DNA of 64,000 nt. Source: Frigoribacterium endophyticum (GTDB lineage: Bacteria; Actinomycetota; Actinomycetes; Actinomycetales; Microbacteriaceae). The DNA lies in the NCBI RefSeq assembly GCF_011759585.1, contig NZ_JAAOYV010000002.1, positions 1,361,510-1,425,509 of the forward strand, written 5' to 3'. Position 1 is the first letter of the stretch. Each line of letters opens with the position of its first letter. Shown piece by piece: positions 31,384 through 38,942 of this stretch. A model generated the notes under the pieces. The model was not told the DNA's origin. It did no database searches and saw only the letters and a list, made by a program, of their open reading frames with translations. A program made the position numbers and the translations under genes.

Positions 31384-31421
31384 GCGCCCCCCGGCGCCGC
31401 GGTCCCTCTGTCCCCCAGGGT

Positions 31422-31441
31422 ACATACCCGCGGGTCGGTTT
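31422..31441. promoter_or_regulatory. autoregulatory-element-like site ACATACCCGCGGGTCGGTTT
   Basis: The right half (GGTCGGTTTCG) differs at one position from the recalled ArpA half-site consensus and the left half (complement CGGGTATGT) is similar. It lies 38 nt downstream of the tetR stop and 54 nt before the convergent gene's end, an unusual place for an operator. A 14-bp GC palindrome (31449-31462) follows and may be a terminator. Confidence 0.4.
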
Positions 31442-31495
31442 CGACAGGCCCCCGGCCGGGGGGCGCGGGAGGCCAGGGAGGCGCGGGCCGGCAGC

Positions 31496-32422
31496 TCAGG
31501 GAGCCGGCGGCGTCAGCCGGGCCAGCGCGTCGTCGACGGTGCGCTTCGCCGCCGCGACCGCTCCCGTGTCGACCTGTGACAGGCGCTCGCCGTAGTCGTG
31601 GGGCACGGTGAGCTGGTGCTCCCACTCGGCGTCGTAGAGGGCGTCGAGGTACCCCGACGACTCGCGGCAGGCGGCGTCGGCGGTGGCGACGTCGAGCTCG
31701 GCCTCGGTGACCGGGGTCGTCGGGTCGGACGACGCGAAGGCGCCGGCCATGGCGTCGGTCGGCATGCCCGCCGGGGTGGGCGGCAGCTCCCAGCCGGCCG
31801 CGGCGACGGGCTGCAGGCAGTCGAGCCAGGCGGGCACCGTGTCGAGCACCGCGTCGTCGTCGCGGGCGTCGCGGAAGGCGGCGTCGCTCAGCCGGATGGC
31901 GATGTCGCTCACCGTGCCGGTGCCCGTGCCGAGGTCGCCCGAGAGCAGCTCGGGGTGCTCGGAGTAGAGCCGGTCGAGGCACCGGTCGCGCGCGATGCTC
32001 TCCGTGGCCGAGACGGGCCGCAGCACGAAGGCCCGCCAGGCGTCCTCGCCCGCGTCGGCGGTCGGGGGCACGTGGTAGCCGCGCTGGCGGGCGTCGGCGA
32101 GGTCGAAGGCCCGCACCGGCTGCCGCTCGGCGCCGGTCGTCGCGGCGGCCACGTCGCGCCAGGGCACCGTCGAGCCGTCGCCGCCCTCGTCGGTGCGGCA
32201 CCGCTCGATCATCAGCTCCTGCGCGTATCCCGAGGCGATCGCCCCGACCCCGACGTACTGGTCGAGCGGCATGGCCCAGGAGTCGCGGTCGCGGTCGGGC
32301 ACGGACGGCAGCGCCCAGGGCCGGGTCGACGGCAGCCCCGCGACGACGACCCCGGCCACGACGAGGGCGACCGCCACGGCGGTGACCCTCTTGGCGACCT
32401 GCTCTCGGTCTCGCTCCGTCAC
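31496..32422 (-). CDS. membrane-anchored exported protein of unknown function, 308 aa
   Basis: Third gene of the two-component operon. Short basic N-terminus, one membrane span (VTAVAVALVVAGVVVAGL, about 13-30), then an exported domain with five cysteines (ERCRTDE, RDRCLDRL, WLDCLQP, DAACRES region). QRGYHVPPTADAGEDAWRAFVLRPVSA and GMPTDAMAGAFASSDP are notable stretches. No family was recognised. Its ATG overlaps the response-regulator stop by 4 nt, so it is made together with the regulators and may be a periplasm-side accessory or sensor of the pair (inference). Confidence 0.75.
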   Translation of the reverse strand: MTERDREQVAKRVTAVAVALVVAGVVVAGLPSTRPWALPSVPDRDRDSWAMPLDQYVGVGAIASGYAQELMIERCRTDEGGDGSTVPWRDVAAATTGAERQPVRAFDLADARQRGYHVPPTADAGEDAWRAFVLRPVSATESIARDRCLDRLYSEHPELLSGDLGTGTGTVSDIAIRLSDAAFRDARDDDAVLDTVPAWLDCLQPVAAAGWELPPTPAGMPTDAMAGAFASSDPTTPVTEAELDVATADAACRESSGYLDALYDAEWEHQLTVPHDYGERLSQVDTGAVAAAKRTVDDALARLTPPAP

Positions 32423-33090
32423 CCGCGCCTCCGCTCGGCCCCGGACACGAGGCCGTTCTCGTAGGCGAACACGACGATCTGCACGCGGCTGCGCAGGGCG
32501 AGCTTCTGCAGCACGGCGCGCACGTGGCTCTTCACCGTGGCCTCGCTGAGGAAGGCCTCGGCGGCGATCTCGGTGTTGCTCAGGCCGCGGGCGATGAGCA
32601 GCGTCATCTCGCGCTCGCGCGGCGAGAGCGGGGCCAGCGGGTCGACGGGCGGCGTGGGGGCGGGCACGGCGTACCGGTGCACGACGTCGAGCGCGGCGTC
32701 GGCGGTCGAGACGGGCTCGCCCGCGAACGCGGCCCTGATGGTGCCGAGCACCTCGTCGGGCGTGGCGTCCTTCGTGAGGAACGCGTACGCGCCGGCCTTG
32801 AGCGCCCCGTACACGGCCTCGTCGCGCTGGATCGTCGTCAGGGCGACGACCCGCGGCAGCTCGTCGGGCGAGACGCCCTCGAGCAGCCGGGCCGTGGCCT
32901 CGAGGCCGTTCATCACCGGCATGCGCAGGTCCATCAGCACGACGTCGGGGCTCGTGCGCGCCGCCAGCTCGAGCGCCTGCCGCCCGTCGACGGCGGTGCC
33001 GACGCAGGCCATGTCGGGCTGCGCCTCGATGAGCATCTCGAGCCCGCTGGCGAACAGCGGCTGGTCGTCGACGACGGCGACGCGGATCAT
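32419..33090 (-). CDS. NarL/LuxR-family response regulator
   Basis: 223 aa. Receiver domain 1-120: IRVAVVDDQPLFASGLEMLIEAQ with the acidic pair, DVVLMDLRMPVMNGLEA with the phospho-acceptor Asp at about 54, VALTTIQRDEAVYGALKAGAYAFLTKD with the switch Thr and Lys. The LuxR HTH (about 155-215) reads LSPREREMTLLIARGLSNTEIAAEAFLSEATVKSHVRAVLQKL. It overlaps both neighbours by 4 nt: kinase upstream, unknown exported protein downstream. Confidence 0.95.
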   Translation of the reverse strand: MIRVAVVDDQPLFASGLEMLIEAQPDMACVGTAVDGRQALELAARTSPDVVLMDLRMPVMNGLEATARLLEGVSPDELPRVVALTTIQRDEAVYGALKAGAYAFLTKDATPDEVLGTIRAAFAGEPVSTADAALDVVHRYAVPAPTPPVDPLAPLSPREREMTLLIARGLSNTEIAAEAFLSEATVKSHVRAVLQKLALRSRVQIVVFAYENGLVSGAERRRG

Positions 33091-34412
33091 GGGGTGCTCT
33101 TCTCGGTCAGGTCGGGCGTGGTCAGGTGGCGAGAGCCCGGGTCGGGAGGGCGCGGCCCGGGGGAGGCCGGCGCCGGGGAGGCGGTGGTCGCGGCCCGCTC
33201 ACCGCGCGACGGCACGAAGGCGGTCACCTCGAACGAGGCGCCGTCGTCGGCCGGGCCGGCCGTCAGCCAGCCGCCCGCCAGCCGCGCCCGCTCGGTCATG
33301 CCGCGGACGCCCGCACCGCTCTCGCGGCCCTCCCGGGCGGCCACGAGCGGGGAGCCCCGCCCGCGTGAGCGGACGAAGAGGGACAGCCCCTCGCCGCGGT
33401 GGTCGAGCACGACCGCGACCGTGCTCGTCGTGCCCGCGTGCTTGAGGGCGTTCGTGAGGCTCTCCTGCACGATGCGGTAGACGGCGAGCTCCTGCGAGGG
33501 GGCGAGGGCGGGCGTGCCCTCGACGACGACGTCGAGCTGCATGCCCGCCTCGCGCATCGCGGCGGCGAGCACCCCGAGGTCGGCGAGGGTCTGACGCGGG
33601 GCGGTCACGTCGTCGTCGTGCGTGATCCGCTCGACCAGTCGCCGCACGTCGAGCAGCGCCGTGCGGCCGACCTCGGCGATCGTGGCGAGCGAGGCGTCGG
33701 CGGCCTCGGGGCGCGTGGCCCGCAGCGCGATCGCCCCCTGGGCCTGCGACACGACGACGGCGAGCGAGTGCGCGAGGGCGTCGTGCACGTCGCGCGAGAT
33801 GCGGGCGCGCTCCTGCTCGAGCCGGAGCTCGAGGTCGGCCGCCTCGAAGCGGGTCTCGGTGGCCTCGAGCGCCGCGCGGATGACGACCACCCGGCGGATG
33901 CTCGCGAACGCGACCCCGATCGCCCACGCCCCGGCGAACACGCCGAAGAGGGCGGCCATCAGCAATGAGAACTCGATGCGGAGGCCCGCGGTGCCGGCGC
34001 CCACCCAGGTGCTCCAGCTCTGCGGCCGGGTCAGCGTCGGCACGGTGAGCAGCCAGGCGGCGAGCCCGGCCGTCACCCCGGCGACCAGCAGCGCGGCGAG
34101 GCGCAGCCACGGCGAGGGCCGGACGGCGACGAAGGCCATGACGAGCGCGACGGCGACGTAGGCCGTCCAGGTGTCCTGCCCGGGGGCCTCGGCGAGGCCG
34201 AGCAGCTGCAGCACGGGCACGACGACGACGAGCGCGAGGGCGGTCGACGGCATCCACCACGACAGGCCGATGGCCAGGGCGAACAGGCCGAAGACGACGC
34301 TGTTGTCGGCGACGCCGCCGCGGCCCCAGGAGGCCGCCACCCAGAACACGAAGTAGACGGTCGCCGCGGCCGGGGCGACCGCGTGCCGTCCCCACCGCCT
34401 GACGTCGATCAT
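33087..34412 (-). CDS. NarL-type sensor histidine kinase
   Basis: 441 aa from the ATG at 34412. Five to six membrane spans in residues 10-170 (VFWVAASWGRGG to VFAGAWAIGVAFA) with short loops, so it may sense a membrane-borne signal. The HisKA_3 domain has ARISRDVHDALAHSLAVVVSQAQGA with His210, followed by an HATPase domain (VYRIVQESLTNALKHAG as N box, GAGVRGMTERARLAGG as G box). A longer frame to 34469 is rejected because TAGCCT sits 7 nt before this ATG in a leaderless arrangement. First gene of a three-gene operon with 4-nt overlaps throughout. Confidence 0.93.
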   Translation of the reverse strand: MIDVRRWGRHAVAPAAATVYFVFWVAASWGRGGVADNSVVFGLFALAIGLSWWMPSTALALVVVVPVLQLLGLAEAPGQDTWTAYVAVALVMAFVAVRPSPWLRLAALLVAGVTAGLAAWLLTVPTLTRPQSWSTWVGAGTAGLRIEFSLLMAALFGVFAGAWAIGVAFASIRRVVVIRAALEATETRFEAADLELRLEQERARISRDVHDALAHSLAVVVSQAQGAIALRATRPEAADASLATIAEVGRTALLDVRRLVERITHDDDVTAPRQTLADLGVLAAAMREAGMQLDVVVEGTPALAPSQELAVYRIVQESLTNALKHAGTTSTVAVVLDHRGEGLSLFVRSRGRGSPLVAAREGRESGAGVRGMTERARLAGGWLTAGPADDGASFEVTAFVPSRGERAATTASPAPASPGPRPPDPGSRHLTTPDLTEKSTP

Positions 34413-34419
34413 GTGCAGA

Positions 34420-34425
34420 AGGCTA
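34420..34425 (-). promoter_or_regulatory. -10 element TAGCCT, leaderless start
   Basis: TAGCCT with a 7-nt gap to the kinase ATG at 34412 and no Shine-Dalgarno. Confidence 0.5.
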
Positions 34426-34562
34426 GGTGAGGGGCGGGCCGCACCGCGCCTCCCGGGGGTCAGGTTCATCCCGGAGGCGCATGCCCGAGGGGTGGGGAGG
34501 GGCGGCGAGGGGTGGTCGTCCCCAGGGGCGAGCGGGGCCGGACGCGAGAGGGCCGGACGCGA

Positions 34563-34608
34563 CAGGGCCGCGCCTCCGGCCCGTCGTGACGGGGGAGGCG
34601 CGGCCCTG
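34563..34608. terminator. long hairpin terminator beyond sodA
   Basis: CAGGGCCGCGCCTCC pairs with GGAGGCGCGGCCCTG, extended by CCCGTC/GACGGG inside, giving over 20 paired bases with a 2- to 4-nt loop. It lies about 20 nt past the sodA stop and incorporates two inverted family D motifs. Confidence 0.75.
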
Positions 34609-34626
34609 GCGAGGCAGCGGGTACGA

Positions 34627-35247
34627 CTAGAAGGTCAGCAGGCCCTGCGTCTTGGTGGTCGCGGCGGCGTAGCGCTGCGCGACGTTCTCCCAGTTCACGA
34701 TGTTCCAGAAGGCCTTGACGTAGTCGGCACGGACGTTCTGGTAGTCGAGGTAGTAGGCGTGCTCCCAGACGTCGAGCATCAGCAGCGGCACGAGGCCGAA
34801 CGGCACGTTGCCCTGCTGGTCGAAGAGCTGGAAGACGCTGAGGCGCTGACCGACGACGTCGTACGCGAGAACCGACCAGCCGGAGCCCTGCACGCCGAGC
34901 GCGGTGGCCGTGAAGTGCGCCTTGAACTTCTCGAGGTCGCCGAAGTCACGACCGATGGCCTCGAGCAGGTCGCCGACGGGCTCGCTGGTCTCGGGGGTCA
35001 GGTTCGTCCAGAAGATCGAGTGGTTGACGTGGCCGCCGAGGTTGAACGCGAGGTCCTTCTCGAGCTTGTTGACGTTGGCGAGGTCGCCCTTGTCGCGCGC
35101 CTCGGCGAGGGCGGCGTTGGCCGTGTTCGCCCCGGTCACGTACGTGTTGTGGTGCTTGGAGTGGTGCAGCTCCATGATCTGCGCGCTGATGTGCGGCGCG
35201 AGAGCGGAGTAGTCGTAGGGGAGGTCGGGCAGGGTGTACTCAGCCAT
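34627..35247 (-). CDS. sodA: superoxide dismutase (Mn/Fe type)
   Basis: 206 aa. Converts superoxide to peroxide and oxygen in the cytosol. All four metal ligands are visible: His28 in [13 protein letters not shown], a His in [10 protein letters not shown], and the Asp and His of [46 protein letters not shown] and [11 protein letters not shown] lie between. The GG-Q pattern in the outer sphere suggests Mn or cambialistic use, but the metal cannot be fixed from sequence. AAGGACT lies upstream of the ATG at 35247; a longer in-frame start is rejected. Monocistronic with its own terminator. Confidence 0.97.
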   Translation of the reverse strand: MAEYTLPDLPYDYSALAPHISAQIMELHHSKHHNTYVTGANTANAALAEARDKGDLANVNKLEKDLAFNLGGHVNHSIFWTNLTPETSEPVGDLLEAIGRDFGDLEKFKAHFTATALGVQGSGWSVLAYDVVGQRLSVFQLFDQQGNVPFGLVPLLMLDVWEHAYYLDYQNVRADYVKAFWNIVNWENVAQRYAAATTKTQGLLTF

Positions 35248-35444
35248 GGGGGAGTCCTTTCGCTGGGGGTCTCCCACCACCGTACGACCCCCGTGCACCT
35301 GCAGGTCAACCGCCTCCCAGGCCAGTCCCAGGCTGGTGGTCTCGCCGGGCGTCGGGGGGCCCCGCTACTGTGGGCCGGGTCGGGGCGAACGAGCCCCGCG
35401 CGACGCCGCCGCACGGCGTCGCCCCAGGGTGCAGGAGGCGCGCG

Positions 35445-36023
35445 ATGGCAGGGTTCACCGGCTTCGGCCGACGTCGGGAGGCCGACCCGCGCCTCCCCCC
35501 GGGGCAGCACCTCGAGCAGGGCTTCCCCGTGCTCTCGGCCGGCCCGACCCCGAACATCAAGCGGTGGGAGCTGCAGGTCGGCACCGAGCAGGGCCAGCGC
35601 TCGCTCACCTGGGCCGACTTCCAGGCCCTGCCGCACGAGGCGATCGAGACCGACATCCACTGCGTCACGAGCTGGAGCAAGCTCGGCACCCACTGGTCGG
35701 GCGTCTCGCTCGACACCCTCTTCGACGGCCTCGAGACCGACCACGGCTACGCGATGGCGACGAGCTACGGCGGCTACACCACCAACCTGCCGCTCGACGA
35801 GCTGCTCGGCGGCAAGGCGTGGGTCGTCGACACCTACGAGGGCCAGCCCCTGCACGCCGAGCACGGCGGGCCGGCGCGGCTCTTCGTGCCCGGGCTCTAC
35901 TTCTGGAAGAGCGCGAAGTGGCTGCAGGGCGTCCAGACGATGGCGACCGACCGCCGCGGCTTCTGGGAGAGCATGGGCTACCACGGCCACGGCGACCCCT
36001 GGCGCGAAGAACGCTACGCGTGA
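35445..36023 (+). CDS. sulfite-oxidase-like molybdopterin oxidoreductase, cytosolic
   Basis: 192 aa. Oxidoreductase molybdopterin-binding fold: RWELQVGTEQGQRSLTWADFQALP, then ETDIHCVTSWSKLGTHWSGVSLDTLF in which Cys73 is the expected molybdenum ligand, MATSYGGYTTNLPLDELLGGKAWVVDTYEGQPL, HGGPARLFVPGLYFWKSAKWLQGV and GFWESMGYHGHGDPWREERYA. Unlike MsrP/YedY it has no Tat signal peptide, so it is probably cytosolic. It is translationally coupled (GTGA) to a flavin reductase that probably delivers electrons. The physiological substrate is unknown. AGGAGG precedes the ATG. Confidence 0.9.
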   Translation: MAGFTGFGRRREADPRLPPGQHLEQGFPVLSAGPTPNIKRWELQVGTEQGQRSLTWADFQALPHEAIETDIHCVTSWSKLGTHWSGVSLDTLFDGLETDHGYAMATSYGGYTTNLPLDELLGGKAWVVDTYEGQPLHAEHGGPARLFVPGLYFWKSAKWLQGVQTMATDRRGFWESMGYHGHGDPWREERYA

Positions 36024-36841
36024 GCGGTGCCGACCCCTATGCCTGGCGGCCCGGCACGGTCGCGTCGACGACCCCGCTGAGCGGCACCGGGCGGTCCATC
36101 GCCATCGCCGTGCCGGGGCTGCGGGCGGCGCGTGCCGGTCAGCACGTCGACCTCCGACTGACCGCCGACGACGGTTACCAGGCCGTCAGGTCGTACTCGC
36201 TCTCCGACGTGCGGGGCACCCACGGCGACCCGCTCGCCGCCGAGCTCGAGATCTCGGTCGAGCAGCTGCCCGACGGCGAGGTCTCGCCGTACCTGGTCGA
36301 GGCCGCCGAGCCGGGCGACCCGGTCGAGGTGCGCGGCCCGATCGGCGGCTGGTTCGTGTGGCCGCCGACGGAGTTCGACCCCGACTCGGCCGTGCACGCC
36401 GTGCTGCCCGAGCCCGCGGGGGCCCCGGCGCCGACGCGGTCGCCCGTGCAGCTGATCGGCGGAGGGTCAGGGGTCGCGCCCCTGGTCGCGATGATCCGCT
36501 CGCGGTCGGAGCGTGACGACGCGCCCCCGATGCGGCTGATCTGCTCGGTGCGGACGCCCGACGACCAGTGGTTCGCCCCGGAGCTCGACGAGCTCGCCGC
36601 CGCCGCGGGGCCCGACCTCACGGTCGACTGGGTCTTCACGCGCGGAGCGCCGGAGGGAGCGGCCCGGCCCGCCGGGCGCCTCACCCGCGAGCGACTACTC
36701 GAGCTGGCGCTGCCCGCCGAGCAGCACCCACTGGTCTACGTCTGCGGCACGAACGGCTTCGTCGAGACGATCGCGGGCTGGCTCGTCGACGCCGGCCACG
36801 ACCCGACCCGGGTGCGCACGGAGCGGTTCGGCGGGGCGTAG
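36020..36841 (+). CDS. FAD-binding oxidoreductase (ferredoxin-NADP reductase type)
   Basis: 273 aa. FAD-binding beta barrel (residues 1-125) with VRSYSLSD as the RxYS flavin motif and VSPYLVEAAEPGDPVEVRGPIGGWF. The NAD(P)-binding half has VQLIGGGSGVAPLVAMIRS (GGGSGVAP) and HPLVYVCGTNGFVETIAGWLVDAG (CGTNGF). There is no C-terminal [2Fe-2S] domain. The GTG overlaps the molybdenum enzyme's stop by 4 nt, and the two probably form one electron-transfer pair. Confidence 0.9.
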   Translation: MSGADPYAWRPGTVASTTPLSGTGRSIAIAVPGLRAARAGQHVDLRLTADDGYQAVRSYSLSDVRGTHGDPLAAELEISVEQLPDGEVSPYLVEAAEPGDPVEVRGPIGGWFVWPPTEFDPDSAVHAVLPEPAGAPAPTRSPVQLIGGGSGVAPLVAMIRSRSERDDAPPMRLICSVRTPDDQWFAPELDELAAAAGPDLTVDWVFTRGAPEGAARPAGRLTRERLLELALPAEQHPLVYVCGTNGFVETIAGWLVDAGHDPTRVRTERFGGA

Positions 36842-36865
36842 CGGGGCGGCGCGGCGCTGTGCGCA

Positions 36866-36891
36866 CTGCGTGCTGCGTGCTGCGTGCTGCG
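36866..36891. repeat. 7-nt tandem repeat CTGCGTG
   Basis: Three perfect units and a partial fourth just past the reductase stop. The 321-nt gap 36842-37162 contains this tract, family B copy 5 and nothing coding. Confidence 0.75.
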
Positions 36892-37072
36892 CAGGCTCGT
36901 GCCACGAGCACGCGGCACCGCCGCGGTGACCACAGGGGGGTCTCCGCGACGATGCCGCTCGTGTGCTGATCCGGTGCTGTGCGTGACGCTACGCCGCCCG
37001 CCTCCGTCCCGGGCGGACTCACCGGCCGGGCTCAGGCTCGCCGCCGTCGCGGCGTCGACGTCCGAGCGACGC

Positions 37073-37137
37073 CGGCTCGAGTCGTCGCGATCTGCTCCTC
37101 CCGACCCGCGGGAGCAGCAGTTCGTGACCACTCGCCG
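37073..37137. repeat. palindrome family B, copy 5
   Basis: GCTCGAGTCGTCGCGATCTG with the complementary GCAGTTCGTGACCACTCGCC, between the convergent reductase and SDR genes. Confidence 0.85.
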
Positions 37138-37162
37138 GCCGCGCTGGCGCCGAGCCGACGCC

Positions 37163-37840
37163 TCAGTCGGCGCTGACCTGCTCCCGGAAGGTGTCGCGCC
37201 GGGTGTGGAGCCCCCAGAGCCGCTCGGCCAGCGCCTCCGGCGTCTTCTCCGGGTCGTCGGGCGTGATGGCCCCGCCGATGATCAGCTGCGACACCTGGAT
37301 GCCCTCGTCCGCCAGCTCGTCGTGCAGCAGCTGCGCGTACGCGGCCTGGCCGGCGAAGGCGATCGAGGTGCCGGTGACGGTGCGCCCGGGCGTGACGGCC
37401 GAGCCGCCGTTGACGAACAGGATCGTGCCGCCGTGGCCGTCCGGCCCGCGCCCGAGGAAGCGCATGCCCGGCAGCACCTGGTGCACGGCCGCGACCGACC
37501 CGTAGATCGAGAACTCGACGGGCCCGACGAGGTCGGCCGGCGTCGTCTCGAGCACGGGCCGCATGAAGTCCTTCTGCGGCAGCGGGCTGTACTGCAGCAC
37601 CTGGATCGGCCCGAGCGCCTCGGTCGCCGCCTCGAGCGCCCGGGCGACGGAGGCGGGGTCGCGCACGTCGGCGACGAAGCCCTGCGCGGTGACGCCGTCG
37701 ACCTCGAGCTCGGCCGCGAGGGCGTCGAGCCGCCCCTGGTGACGGGAGATCAGCGCGACGCTGAACCCCTCCCGTCCGAATCGACGGGCCACGGCAGCGC
37801 CGAGCCCCTTGCCGGCACCGATGATCGCGAGAGTAGTCAT
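37163..37840 (-). CDS. short-chain dehydrogenase/reductase
   Basis: 225 aa. The Rossmann start MTTLAIIGAGKGLGAAVARRFGREGFSVALISR has the TG-like GxGxGxG (GAGKGLG) dinucleotide loop, and VALISRHQ suggests NADP preference. VADVRDPASV is the adenine-loop Asp. The usual Y-x-x-x-K is not clear: FVNGGSAVTPGRTVTGTSIAFAGQAAYAQLLHDEL has a Tyr but no Lys four residues on, so this is an atypical SDR that may bind cofactor without classic catalysis. The substrate is unknown. The ATG at 37840 is chosen; a longer frame reads through a neighbour's shadow. Confidence 0.85.
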   Translation of the reverse strand: MTTLAIIGAGKGLGAAVARRFGREGFSVALISRHQGRLDALAAELEVDGVTAQGFVADVRDPASVARALEAATEALGPIQVLQYSPLPQKDFMRPVLETTPADLVGPVEFSIYGSVAAVHQVLPGMRFLGRGPDGHGGTILFVNGGSAVTPGRTVTGTSIAFAGQAAYAQLLHDELADEGIQVSQLIIGGAITPDDPEKTPEALAERLWGLHTRRDTFREQVSAD

Positions 37841-37892
37841 GCCCCCCAGCCAAGCAAGGAGGCGCGGGCCGGCACCCAGGGAGCGCCGAGCC

Positions 37893-38204
37893 TCAGCGCG
37901 GGTCGTCGCCCTGCCACACGGGCGGCCCGGGCCTCGGGTGCCGGATCGTCTGCACCAGGCCGGTGATCGCGACCGCGAGGGCGGCGAGCACGGCGATCGC
38001 GAGGACGACGCCGAACGGGGTGACGGGGTCGCCACGGCCGAGGTGCGTGCCCACCAGGACGAGGTCGAGCAGCAGCGGGAAGGCCAGGATCCCCCAGCCG
38101 ACGGGCGAGCCGCGGAAGGTGGGCCAGGTCAGGCGGAGACGGCCCGGGGCGGTGTCGCGCGGGGCGTCGTGCCGTGTCGTGTCGTGCTTCTCGTGGTCGC
38201 TCAT
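37893..38204 (-). CDS. small membrane protein, 103 aa
   Basis: Unrecognised. A His/Asp/Arg-rich cytosolic N-terminus (SDHEKHDTTRHDAPRDTAPG) is followed by two spans (about 38-54 and 62-86: VVLAIAVLAALAVAITGLVQTI). The C-terminus is HPRPGPPVWQGDDPR. It lies 52 nt upstream of the SDR gene on the same strand and may share its transcript. The enormous in-frame extension upstream is antisense to the ATPase and is not real. Confidence 0.7.
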   Translation of the reverse strand: MSDHEKHDTTRHDAPRDTAPGRLRLTWPTFRGSPVGWGILAFPLLLDLVLVGTHLGRGDPVTPFGVVLAIAVLAALAVAITGLVQTIRHPRPGPPVWQGDDPR

Positions 38205-38375
38205 GGAGTCCCCTCGTCGTCGTCGCTGACCTGACCAGGGTACGCCGCGCCTCCTGAGGATCCTTCGGAACAGAGGGGGCACCTCCTGCTGGGTGCAGGG
38301 GCTGCACGACGGGAGGCGTCGCCCAGCGGCGGCCTGCGACCATGAGCGGAGTCCCGTCGACCCCCTGGAGCCCCC

Positions 38376-38834
38376 GTGTCGCCTCGCACCCTCTTCCGTT
38401 CGTTCGCCGTCGCCGAGGTCGTCACCTGGGCCCTGCTCATCGGCGGCATGCTGCTCAAGTACGTCGCGCGGGTCGGCGACTGGCCGGTCAGCGTCGCCGG
38501 GCCGATCCACGGCTTCGTCTTCCTCGCGTACCTCGTGGCCGGCGTCGTCGTCGCGGTGAACCAGCGCTGGAGCCTCGGCGTGACGGTCGCGGCCCTCGCC
38601 AGCGCCGTCGTGCCGTTCGCGTCGCTGCCCGTCGAGCGCTGGATCGACCGCCGCGGCGGCCTCCGCGGCGACTGGCGCCGCACCGCGACCGACGACCCGC
38701 GTGACAGGAGGCCGGCCGACCGCCTCCTCCGCTGGGTCCTCGGGCACCTGGCGCTCGCCGTCGCCCTGCTCGCAGCCGCGGTCGTCGTGGTCTTCGTCGT
38801 GCTGCTGGTCGTCGGGCCGCCCGTCGGGGGCTGA
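38376..38834 (+). CDS. DUF3817 integral membrane protein
   Basis: 152 aa. LFRSFAVAEVVTWALLIGGMLLKYV (span 1), GPIHGFVFLAYLVAGVVVAVNQRW (span 2) and GVTVAALASAVVPFASLPVERWI (span 3) match the DUF3817 family, including the HG of GPIHGF and the F-P-E-like end of span 3. A fourth span lies at 120-148. These proteins are common in actinobacteria; the function is unknown. GTG start with CTGGAG 4 nt upstream. Located just before the copper ATPase but probably separate. Confidence 0.85.
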   Translation: MSPRTLFRSFAVAEVVTWALLIGGMLLKYVARVGDWPVSVAGPIHGFVFLAYLVAGVVVAVNQRWSLGVTVAALASAVVPFASLPVERWIDRRGGLRGDWRRTATDDPRDRRPADRLLRWVLGHLALAVALLAAAVVVVFVVLLVVGPPVGG

Positions 38835-38905
38835 CCCGCAGGCGGCCGGGCGGCCGCCGCGTGACCGTCGGCCGGTGACCGCGAGGAGTCGCGGGTCGAG
38901 AGATC

Positions 38906-38935
38906 TGGACGGCGACACGGATACCCCCCTAGGGT
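38906..38935 (+). promoter_or_regulatory. copper-ATPase promoter TGGACG-N18-TAGGGT, leaderless
   Basis: TGGACG and TAGGGT with 18-nt spacing; TAGGGT ends 7 nt before the ATG at 38943. The -10 box lies inside the CsoR-like palindrome. Confidence 0.5.
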
Positions 38936-38937
38936 AT
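38921..38937. promoter_or_regulatory. CsoR-like copper operator ATACCCCCCTAGGGTAT
   Basis: ATACCC-N5-GGGTAT, a form of the CsoR site TACCC-N-GGGTA, placed over the -10 region of the copper ATPase gene. Cu(I)-CsoR release would derepress the pump. No csoR is in the window. Confidence 0.75.
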
Positions 38938-38942
38938 GCAGC

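Noticed and set aside
28378-31425. A 1015-codon minus-strand open frame reading through the EamA and TetR genes
   Set aside because: Only the last 366 codons (GH6 lipoprotein) have a plausible start and domain; the rest is antisense shadow in high-GC DNA.
31422-31441. The ARE-like site as a promoter operator of the tetR gene
   Set aside because: It lies past the gene's 3' end, not near its promoter, so direct autorepression by promoter blocking is unlikely; kept only as a candidate binding site.
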